Made by a program: the position numbers and the translations under genes
NCBI GenBank assembly: GCA_946187865.1
Contig: CAMHST010000001.1
Span: forward strand, 1-64,000
DNA from: an uncultured Bacteroidales bacterium
GTDB taxonomy: Bacteria > Bacteroidota > Bacteroidia > Bacteroidales > UBA932
Reading direction: 5' to 3'
DNA: 64,000 nucleotides
The notes under the pieces: generated by a model
What the model was told of the DNA's origin: nothing
The model's database searches: none
What the model saw: the letters and a program-made list of their open reading frames with translations, nothing else
Shown: piece after piece, positions 58,501 to 64,000 of the stretch
How positions within the stretch are numbered: position 1 is the stretch's first letter
Layout: each line of letters opens with the position of its first letter

Positions 58501-59042
58501 AGATTGTGGATTTCATGATAGAGCATACCGACCCCGACCTGGTGAAATTCGAGGACGACGTGTTCTGGGTGCAGATCGGCGGCCGGGATGCGGCGCAGTT
58601 CCTGCGCGACCATGCCGACAGGATTCCCATGCTGCATGTGAAGGACTTCTATTTTATCGGCCAGGGAGATTTCATGGACTATAAGGCCGTACTGGGCCAG
58701 TTCTATGCGAACGGAGGCCACGACTGGGTGCTGGAGATGGAAGACCCGATGACCCGCGAGGCCATGTTCCAGAAGGCCGAAGGACACAACCGCATGAGCC
58801 AGACCCGCGAAATGCCCCGCATGAACTTCGGCCCGGGCGGACCCGGCGGACAGCGTCCCCAGCCCTCCGAGGAGGAACTGGCGGCCCGCCGCGAGCAGCA
58901 GAACCGCTCCCGCCTCAAAGCCCTCAGGGACATCGAGACCAACATGCGCACCCTGGAAGGCTTCCCCTTCATTCCTTACATCCCGCTGACCACCCTTTCT
59001 CCATCGACAACCGTTTCAGCAAACTCGCACAGTAGGCCGTAA
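55551..59042 (+). CDS. GH2 beta-galactosidase-like enzyme fused to a sugar-isomerase/epimerase TIM barrel; frameshift near the 3' end
   Basis: A 1163-residue secreted protein (LTGLSLSLRAEE). Residues 25-830 form a GH2 enzyme: sugar-binding jelly roll (YLGGGTGWYRKTF), Ig-like domain, catalytic barrel with the acid/base Glu in WSIGNEIPNW (near 418) and the nucleophile Glu in GTESYP (near 499), then the DUF4982-type C-terminal domain. From about 835 to 1090 follows a xylose-isomerase-like TIM barrel (VGLCSVIGIGADFEDSVRRVAQTGATYVEMNNF, LYHLHNIEF, MLHVKDF) of the type usually found as a separate exported protein. Two Gly/Pro/Met-rich inserts occur (near 560 and 1090). The last 18 residues (LTTLSPSTTVSANSHSRP) look like an out-of-frame tail; see the finding. 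Confidence 0.88.
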   Translation: MMNSFRPFLFVFALTGLSLSLRAEERNFSKGWEFSRDSLATVKTVDLPHDFSMEPAVEAEGVTTMGPFTSASANGRAMGYLGGGTGWYRKTFTVAPEEAGKRFSLLFDGAYMETDVTVNGKPAGSHKNGYTPFYFDITDLLLAPGEANEVIVKVRNIGRNTRWYSGSGLYREVSLVVTEPVHVAQWGVNVTTPSVSKADAEVLVAVSAVNDTRKRTDIQAVVSILDAAGTCVAEGKASLRLNAAASAQGKVNMKVERPRLWDTEHPHLYTARVELKSKDGTLLDSYEQRFGIRSIACDAQDGLRINGEPVLLRGGCVHHDNGLLGAAAYRTAEYRRVRQLKESGYNAVRCAHNPPSRYFLEACDELGLLVMDEFTDMWEQPKNTDDYSRFFVECWESDLTDMMLRDRNHPSIILWSIGNEIPNWSIKDASRIGKQLSDKVRQLDPTRLVTQGITGAYIHLEWDNSQYTFQHLDVSGYNYLRHLYEGDHAKFPDRVIVGTESYPNQSYAYWKDVEEKPYVIGDFVWTALDHLGEAGLGSSRYVPADQPERQMPQSQTSMGPKENQNPAMMWFGGGGNAPAGAPRMPQVQFPATYVNYCGDIDLVGDVKPQGRYRRVMWDVSPLEILVHEPMPENTKETMGLWGWQREESLWYFPGHEGEKVQVRVFTKEPQVRLEVNGKVVGIQNTDDNLTATFEGVEYLPGKLVAISLRDGKEMESRVLRTPGKPAAVRILRERYNVADDLVFLKLEVIDNEGVIVPDTFKLNINVQGAEFVASGNGSISGMESFGSHTPLTHLGGAMVIVRPDSPEAIVDVTAACEGLETGRAIFDGKGQDILKKDIGVGLCSVIGIGADFEDSVRRVAQTGATYVEMNNFMGGRMFGLTPQETRAIMDKYGLRVVSDVTMASAIEDTPEYLARWEETFKEDAVLGVKYVAMTANMFWGNEEHALTCCQVLDKIGAIAKKYGIQFLYHLHNIEFNPLVDSDKQIVDFMIEHTDPDLVKFEDDVFWVQIGGRDAAQFLRDHADRIPMLHVKDFYFIGQGDFMDYKAVLGQFYANGGHDWVLEMEDPMTREAMFQKAEGHNRMSQTREMPRMNFGPGGPGGQRPQPSEEELAARREQQNRSRLKALRDIETNMRTLEGFPFIPYIPLTTLSPSTTVSANSHSRP

Positions 59043-59073
59043 AATGGAACATCATACAAATCAAGCATTTAAC

Positions 59074-59110
59074 AAAAAGTGTCTAGTTGAAATCGACTAG
59101 ACACTTTTTT
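59074..59110. terminator. Bidirectional terminator between GH2 fusion and GH94 genes
   Basis: AAAAAGTGTCTAGT and ACTAGACACTTTTTT form a perfect stem with an eight-base centre and A/T runs on both sides. It can end both convergent transcripts. Confidence 0.93.
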
Positions 59111-59150
59111 ATAACAATATGTTTATCAATTAGTTCCACTCAACGCTATT

Positions 59151-61541
59151 TCAGAGCACGATCTCCAATACCTGCTTTCCCTCTTTGTAGGGGATGAACG
59201 CCTGGGGGGCCTTGCCTTCCTGGCGTATGGTTATGTCGTATTCCGCATTCCGGAAACGGCGGTGGACGCGGTAGGTTCCTAGCGGAATGCAGGGGCGGAT
59301 GAGCAGGCCATCAAACTGCGGCTGGATGCCCAGCAGCGCCTCGCTCACGGCCTTCCAGGCCCAGGCGGCCGTACCGGTGAGCCAGCTGTTCTTGCCTTCG
59401 CCGGGGCGGAAAGCATCTTTTCCGGACACCATCTGGCAGAACACATACGGCTCCACTTTCCGTAGCTGCTGGTCTTCCGCAAAGGCGGGAGCAATCTTGC
59501 GGTAATGGCGCCAGGCATCGTCGGCCCGCCCGGCCATGGCCTCCGCGATGATGATCCAGGGATTGTTGTGGCAGAACACACCGGCGTTCTCCTTGTAGCC
59601 CTGCGGGTAGGAGCTGATCTCTCCGTAGTCCTTGATATAGGCCGAATAGGCCGGGTTGTTCAGGACCAGCCCCTGCTCACATTCCAGGTACTTCACAGCG
59701 GCGTCCAGGGCCTTGTCGCACAGGCCTTCCTCCGCCCCGATCCGAGCCATGGCGCACCAGCCCTGGCTCTCGATGAACACCTTTCCCTCCGCATTTTCCT
59801 TCGACCCGATCTTATTCCCATAGTAATCGTAGGCTCGCAGGAACCACTCCCCGTCCCAACCATATTCCTTCACGGCTTTCTCCATGTCGGCCACGGCCGC
59901 TCGGACCTGGACCACATACGGAGCGGGGGCTTTCACGCGGGGATGCTCCAGCAGCTCCGCGAAGTCCTTGCCCTGAGCTACAAACAAGCCGGCGATCATC
60001 AGGGATTCCGCCTTGGAGCCCTCCGTCTTGTTCTCCGTGGTCTGGAAAGACTCGTCGGGGTTGTCGGAGAAGCAGTTCAGGTTCAGGCAGTCGTTCCAGT
60101 CGGCCCGGCCGATGAGCGGGAGGCCGTGCGGGCCGAGGTTGTCCGTCACGTGCCGGAAGCTGATTTTCAGGTGTTCCAGCAGGGAGACCTCGGTTCCGGG
60201 CTGATTGTCGAAGGGCACCGGCTCCTGCAGGATGCCGAAATCCCCCGTCTCGCGGATATAGGCGACGGTGCCGAAGATGAGCCACAGCGGGTCGTCATTG
60301 AAACCGCCGCCGATGTCGTTGTTCCCGCGCTTGGTGAGGGGCTGGTACTGGTGGTAGCAGCCGCCGTCCGGGAACTGCGTGGAGGCGATGTCGATGATGC
60401 GCTGCCGGGCGCGGTCCGGGATGAGGTGGACGATGCCCGCGAGGTCCTGGTTGGAGTCGCGGAAGCCCATGCCCCGGCCGATGCCGCTCTCGAAATAGCT
60501 GGCGCTCCGGCTGAAGAAGAAGGTGATCATGCACTGGTACTGGTTCCAGATGTTCACGGTGCGGTCCAGCTCCGGGACCTCGGAGGTCACGGAGAAACGG
60601 CCGAGCAGGTTATCCCAGAAGGCCTTGAGCGCGTTAAAAGCCCGCTCTACCTTTTCACTGCTGTCAAACGCCTCCATCATGGCCAGGGCCGGCGCCTTAT
60701 TGATGACCCCGGGCGCCGAAAACTTCTCCCCGTCCGGATTTTCCACATAGCCCAGCACGAAGATGATTTCCTCCGTCTGCCCCGGTTCCAGATCCAGGCA
60801 GAAACGGTGAGAGGCCACCGGGCTCCAGCCATGGGCCACGGAATTGCCGGAAGTGCCGGCGAGCACCTGCTGCGGGGCGTCGAAACCGTTATACAGGCCG
60901 ATGAACGTTTCCCGGTCCGTGTCGAAACCGTCGAAGGACCGGTTGGCCCCGAAGAACGCGTAATGGTTGCGGCGTTCCCGGTATTCCGTCTTGTGATAGA
61001 GGACATTCCCTTCCACCTCCACTTCCCCGGTAGAGAGGTTGCGCTGGAAGTTCTCCATGTCGGTGGAGGCGTTCCACAGGCACCATTCCACAAAGGAATA
61101 CAGTTGGACCTGCTTCCGCTGATTTCCCGTATTGGTCAGCCGCACCCGGTGCAGCTCGCACCGGTGGCCGATGGGGACGAAAAACAGCACCTCCGAGCGA
61201 AGGCCGCCTTTCTCCCCCGTGATCCGGGTGTATCCCATTCCGTGTCGGCACTCATAGAAGTCCAGCGGCGTCTTGCAGGGCTTCCAGCCGGGATTCCACA
61301 CGGTGTCACCGTCTTTGATGTAGTAATACCTGCCCCCGTCGTCCATGGGCACTCCGTTGTAGCGGTAGCGGAGGATACGCCGGAATTTGGCGTCCCGGCA
61401 GAAGCAGTAGCCGCCTGCCGTGTTGGAAATGAGCGAGAAAAAGTCTTCCGTGCCCAGGTAGTTGATCCAGGGCCAGGGGGTGTCCGGGCGGGTAATCACA
61501 TACTCCCGGGCCGGGTCGTCGAAATGTCCGTATCGTTTCAT
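59151..61541 (-). CDS. GH94 phosphorylase (cellobiose phosphorylase-like)
   Basis: A 796-residue cytoplasmic enzyme without signal peptide. GH94 enzymes split a beta-glucosidic disaccharide with phosphate into alpha-glucose-1-phosphate and the other sugar. The order matches cellobiose phosphorylase: N-terminal beta-sandwich ([46 protein letters not shown]), then the helical barrel with [72 protein letters not shown] and the catalytic Asp near 484 in [18 protein letters not shown]. The C-terminus has [16 protein letters not shown] and [25 protein letters not shown]. The size and RTxxPW start suit cellobiose rather than chitobiose. It faces the GH2 gene across a shared terminator. Confidence 0.93.
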   Translation of the reverse strand: MKRYGHFDDPAREYVITRPDTPWPWINYLGTEDFFSLISNTAGGYCFCRDAKFRRILRYRYNGVPMDDGGRYYYIKDGDTVWNPGWKPCKTPLDFYECRHGMGYTRITGEKGGLRSEVLFFVPIGHRCELHRVRLTNTGNQRKQVQLYSFVEWCLWNASTDMENFQRNLSTGEVEVEGNVLYHKTEYRERRNHYAFFGANRSFDGFDTDRETFIGLYNGFDAPQQVLAGTSGNSVAHGWSPVASHRFCLDLEPGQTEEIIFVLGYVENPDGEKFSAPGVINKAPALAMMEAFDSSEKVERAFNALKAFWDNLLGRFSVTSEVPELDRTVNIWNQYQCMITFFFSRSASYFESGIGRGMGFRDSNQDLAGIVHLIPDRARQRIIDIASTQFPDGGCYHQYQPLTKRGNNDIGGGFNDDPLWLIFGTVAYIRETGDFGILQEPVPFDNQPGTEVSLLEHLKISFRHVTDNLGPHGLPLIGRADWNDCLNLNCFSDNPDESFQTTENKTEGSKAESLMIAGLFVAQGKDFAELLEHPRVKAPAPYVVQVRAAVADMEKAVKEYGWDGEWFLRAYDYYGNKIGSKENAEGKVFIESQGWCAMARIGAEEGLCDKALDAAVKYLECEQGLVLNNPAYSAYIKDYGEISSYPQGYKENAGVFCHNNPWIIIAEAMAGRADDAWRHYRKIAPAFAEDQQLRKVEPYVFCQMVSGKDAFRPGEGKNSWLTGTAAWAWKAVSEALLGIQPQFDGLLIRPCIPLGTYRVHRRFRNAEYDITIRQEGKAPQAFIPYKEGKQVLEIVL

Positions 61542-61570
61542 GGATGATGGAAATGATTGCTGGTAAAGGA

Positions 61571-62581
61571 TTACAGTCTGAGCCCCAGGATAACATGCCC
61601 CTCCGTGCGGGCGTTGGAGAACTCCAGCCGGTCCTGGGCGCCGTAGGTGGCCCCCCGCACCGACAGGTTAACCCCGTAGAACCATCGGCCTGTCCAATGG
61701 AGGGCGGCGGCCTGGAACACGCCCACCCAGTCCGGGAAGGTTTTCTGCATCCGGTAATCCCCCGCCGACGTGTATAACTTGTTATAGCTGAGCAGGGACA
61801 GGTTGGCCATGGCCGACACATGGAACAGCCAGTGGTGCGGCGTGACAAAATTGTGCGCATAGCCGGCGCCCACCGCCAGGATATTGGTAATCAGGGACAT
61901 CTCCTCTGTCCCCTGGTAGCTCAGGCCCGCGAAGCGCGTGACGCCGTTTCGCAGGGATAGGCTCAAGACCGGACTGCCGGCACTCCTTTTCTGGGTCTGC
62001 ATCATGCTGAAGGCGGCAGGGAAGGAGAATTTGTCCCCGTTGAAAACATAATAGGCGTCGAAGTCTCCGGAGATGTCGGCGTTGACGGCGCCCAGGGGGA
62101 TCTCCGTCACCGTGGAGTCCGGGTAGGAGATGATGCTTCCCCGGTAGGAATTGGACACCCGGAAAGTGGCCGACATGCTGAATTTATTGCCGAAAAAGGA
62201 AATGGAATAGGCCTGGTCGCTGTTTTTCAGGCTGGGGATGAACCAGCCCGGGTTGACGCTCACCCCCAGCTCCAGCCACCGCCAGGCCACGGAAAACCCC
62301 TGCGAGAGCGTGGGGGTGGAATTCAGGACCGTGGCATAGCCTTCCTCCTGCTCCTGGTGACGGATGCCCAGGGTGTTCCAGGAATAGTTGGACGATGTCT
62401 TGAAGGTCCAGCGCTCTTCGGGGATATCGATATACGCGGTATCCACCCGGGCCTTGTGCTGACTGCGGTACATGCGTGCGTCTATCCGCTGGAACATATT
62501 CAGGCTGTCAGCTACCTCCTGCGCCGTCAGGGACAGGGCAGGAAGCAGGAACAAAAAAAGAAGGAGTATCTTTTTCATCAT
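61571..62581 (-). CDS. DUF4421-family outer-membrane protein
   Basis: A 336-residue protein with signal peptide ([21 protein letters not shown]) and the DUF4421 pattern: [70 protein letters not shown] and the end [16 protein letters not shown]. Alternating strands rich in Tyr, Trp and Gly suggest a beta-barrel in the outer membrane. Function is unknown. The first ATGs lie inside the loop of a perfect hairpin (62561-62596) that also holds the AAGGAG ribosome-binding site. It follows the GIN-domain gene by 36 bp. Confidence 0.85.
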   Translation of the reverse strand: MMKKILLLFLFLLPALSLTAQEVADSLNMFQRIDARMYRSQHKARVDTAYIDIPEERWTFKTSSNYSWNTLGIRHQEQEEGYATVLNSTPTLSQGFSVAWRWLELGVSVNPGWFIPSLKNSDQAYSISFFGNKFSMSATFRVSNSYRGSIISYPDSTVTEIPLGAVNADISGDFDAYYVFNGDKFSFPAAFSMMQTQKRSAGSPVLSLSLRNGVTRFAGLSYQGTEEMSLITNILAVGAGYAHNFVTPHHWLFHVSAMANLSLLSYNKLYTSAGDYRMQKTFPDWVGVFQAAALHWTGRWFYGVNLSVRGATYGAQDRLEFSNARTEGHVILGLRL

Positions 62582-62596
62582 CCAAAGATACTCCTT
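62561..62596 (-). promoter_or_regulatory. Hairpin enclosing the start codon and Shine-Dalgarno of the DUF4421 gene
   Basis: On the minus strand AAGGAGTATCTTT and AAAGATACTCCTT form a perfect 13-bp stem with the loop GGATGATGAA, which contains both candidate ATGs. The 5' arm holds AAGGAG, so the hairpin would hide the ribosome-binding site. The 3' arm encodes the first lysine-isoleucine-leucine codons and is followed by CTTTTTTTG, so the same element also looks like a terminator for the upstream GIN-domain gene. Confidence 0.8.
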
Positions 62597-62617
62597 TTTC
62601 CACAGAATGGCAACAGC

Positions 62618-63550
62618 TTAGATCTCTTTTACGGAAGAGCCGCGGGAGGCGTTGATAATCCTGGTTCCCAGCTTGCCCGCCGCCTTGTACCGGCAGGTCG
62701 AGGCGCCGGAGGCCTCCACTTTCAGGCTCTCCTGTGCCGCCACCCGGCACTTGGAGGCGCCGCTCAGTTCAATCTCCACCTCGCGGGCCGGAGCTTCCTC
62801 GGCGTCCAGGGAAGAGGCGCCGCTCCCTTCGTATTCCAGCTTGTCCGCCTGTACTTCCAGGCTTGCGCCGGCCGATCCGGAACATTCCATCTCAACCGAC
62901 CGGCATTCCGCGCCCCGGAGAGTGGCTTTGGCCGATCCCGAGAGAACCACCTTCCATGTATCGGCCTGGAGGTCGAAGCCGCCCTTGGCCGCTCCGGACA
63001 TGCGCAGGTCTACCTGCGGAATCTGACCGGTGAACGAAGGCAGTTTGGCCGCCCCGCTGGCTGCCAGCCGCGCTTTGGGGGCCGATACGGCCATGCCGTC
63101 CACGACGGCGGCGCCGGAGACATCCAGCCGGAATGTATCTCCCGCAGGCTCGAAGGAACCCTGCGCATTGAGCCGGGCCGCGCCGCTGACCGTGAGTTTG
63201 TTCAGGCGCGGCATGTGCACCTTGGCCGTGAGCACCTTGTTCTCCTTGTAATTACGGCTGCGCTGGACAGACTGCGGCACGTTTTTGAGGTTCAGTTTGA
63301 GCTGGCTGCCGGCAAGCTGCACATCCAGATACGGCTCCAGGAAATCGCTGTATTCGATGCTCACCTTCCACTGGTTGTCCTGTACCAGTTCCACCTGGAA
63401 GGAATGCCCTACTGCAAGCTCCTGGAAATTCTTGAAATCGAAGGTTTTAGATATTACCTTCGGCGTGGCGTCCGCCGGGTTTTCCACGGCATGCAAGCCC
63501 GTGACAGACAGGGCGAGAAGGGCGGTAATAAGGGTAAGGATTCTTTTCAT
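62618..63550 (-). CDS. GIN-domain (DUF2807) secreted protein
   Basis: A 310-residue exported protein (LITALLALSVTGLHAVENP). After VISKTFDFKNFQELAVGHSFQVELVQDNQWKVSIEYSDFLEPYLDVQLAGSQLKLNLK comes a long beta-helix-like repeat region with repeated S/L-GAA units (TVSGAARLNAQG, DVSGAAVVDGM, AASGAAKLPSF, RMSGAAKGGFD, LSGSAKATLRGAECRSVEMECSGSAGASLEVQ, ELSGASKCRV, EASGASTCRY). This is the GIN domain, formerly called an autotransporter adhesin head, found in many Bacteroidota surface proteins of unclear role. It starts 6 bp after the small membrane protein gene. Confidence 0.9.
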   Translation of the reverse strand: MKRILTLITALLALSVTGLHAVENPADATPKVISKTFDFKNFQELAVGHSFQVELVQDNQWKVSIEYSDFLEPYLDVQLAGSQLKLNLKNVPQSVQRSRNYKENKVLTAKVHMPRLNKLTVSGAARLNAQGSFEPAGDTFRLDVSGAAVVDGMAVSAPKARLAASGAAKLPSFTGQIPQVDLRMSGAAKGGFDLQADTWKVVLSGSAKATLRGAECRSVEMECSGSAGASLEVQADKLEYEGSGASSLDAEEAPAREVEIELSGASKCRVAAQESLKVEASGASTCRYKAAGKLGTRIINASRGSSVKEI

Positions 63551-63556
63551 ATCGTT

Positions 63557-64000
63557 TTACTTTTTATTGGTTTTCAAGATAGATTCCACGCCGTCCAGCA
63601 GGGCGCCGTAATAGTCGCGGAGAATTTGCGCCTGCTCCGCTGCCGGCAACTCTTCCGGCAATTGCTCCAGCATAGGAACCGTTTCCTCCGTGAGGCCGGA
63701 GAGCTGGTCGGAGAGGTCTTCGTACGGTCCCGCCAGTTCCCAGGCATGTTCCACCTGGGCCAGATAGCTGCTGTAAACGGCTTCCGGGGTATTGTCTATG
63801 CCGCGGAACCAGTCGTGCGGCGTAGCGGACCGAACCCAAAGCAGTGCGGCGACAACGGCGGCAGCGGCGGCACTCCAGAAGACGACACGCTGGATTCCGT
63901 GTGCAGGCTTCTGCCGGTCATGCCCGGCCTCCCAGCGCTCCAGGAAGCGTTCTTCCGCTTCTTCGGGCAGCGGGGCCGTATCCAATTCGGCGGCGTGCTG
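63557..64000 (-). CDS. Truncated single-pass membrane protein, possibly anti-sigma-like
   Basis: The frame is open to the right edge and ends at 63557; 147 residues are visible. The N-terminal side is acidic and Pro-rich (LDTAPLPEEAEERFLERWEAG), followed by a membrane segment (VVFWSAAAAAVVAALLW) and a periplasmic helical part (YSSYLAQVEHAWELAGPYEDLSDQLSGLTEETVPMLEQLPEEL). The cytoplasmic-acidic, one-TM, periplasmic-helix layout and the GIN-domain neighbour resemble small anti-sigma-type modules often placed before GIN genes in Bacteroidota. The part that would settle this lies outside the window. The TTG start in the ORF track is not needed. Confidence 0.6.
   Translation of the reverse strand, partial: QHAAELDTAPLPEEAEERFLERWEAGHDRQKPAHGIQRVVFWSAAAAAVVAALLWVRSATPHDWFRGIDNTPEAVYSSYLAQVEHAWELAGPYEDLSDQLSGLTEETVPMLEQLPEELPAAEQAQILRDYYGALLDGVESILKTNKK

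Noticed and set aside
62583-62590. TATCTTTG on the minus strand as the promoter of the DUF4421 gene
   Set aside because: The expected transcription start would fall at or after the first ATG. The sequence is better explained as part of the 13-bp hairpin arm. It is mentioned only as a possibility in the finding.

Overview
The window is a GC-rich stretch of a Bacteroidota chromosome, most likely a gut or rumen Bacteroidales. The evidence is a SusC/SusD pair, many secreted lipoproteins, Bacteroidota-type -7 boxes (TAnnTTTG) in front of several genes, and families typical of the phylum (DUF349, DUF4421, DUF4861, DUF4957/DUF5123, GIN domain). A narrower placement cannot be supported from the sequence alone. 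I see no insertion sequence, prophage, tRNA or CRISPR array.

Layout. 1-7.1 kb is housekeeping and envelope: a gene fragment, a YggS-type PLP protein, a PAP2 phosphatase, yidC and a DUF349 protein on the minus strand, then trmD on plus, then two small lipoprotein genes on minus. 7.1-9.7 kb holds a candidate small RNA or attenuated leader and a TonB-dependent receptor directly behind a TPP riboswitch, so probably a thiamine importer. 9.7-14.6 kb has a glutaminyl cyclase gene divergent from pgi, followed by a barrel protein, a lipoprotein esterase-like hydrolase and an unknown lipoprotein.

14.6-41.0 kb is the centrepiece: sixteen minus-strand genes, almost all overlapping or a few bases apart. 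In transcription order they are GH28 polygalacturonase, a CE12-CE8 fusion esterase, GH105, PL1 pectate lyase, SusC, SusD, a 1713-residue four-module beta-helix lipoprotein, uxaC, uxaA, uxaB, an ExuT-like transporter, a DUF4861 lipoprotein, kduD, kduI, kdgK and eda. Together they form a complete route from pectin to pyruvate and glyceraldehyde-3-phosphate: de-esterification and cleavage outside or in the periplasm, SusCD import, uptake of uronates, saturated galacturonate through UxaC/UxaB/UxaA, unsaturated galacturonate through KduI/KduD, and both joining at KDG for KdgK and Eda. A divergent LacI-family regulator (41.2 kb) faces the operon across an intergenic region with a perfect 26-bp palindrome and a second near-copy, probably its operators. 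A GH43 enzyme follows the regulator.

44.0-53.1 kb returns to core functions: the RNase P RNA gene, recX, a patatin/outer-membrane-barrel protein, rlmN, recA, a repeat-rich helix-hairpin-helix protein, rsmI, an acidic unknown protein, thymidine kinase and a DUF1232 membrane protein. 53.1-61.5 kb is a second sugar cluster: a GH3 glucosidase, a GH2 enzyme fused to a sugar-isomerase-like TIM barrel (with an apparent frameshift near its end), and a convergent GH94 phosphorylase. 61.5-64 kb holds a DUF4421 protein whose start codon sits in the loop of a perfect 13-bp hairpin, a GIN-domain protein and a truncated small membrane protein.

Coordinates of coding regions include the stop codon. Family names come from reading motifs by eye; no database search was possible.
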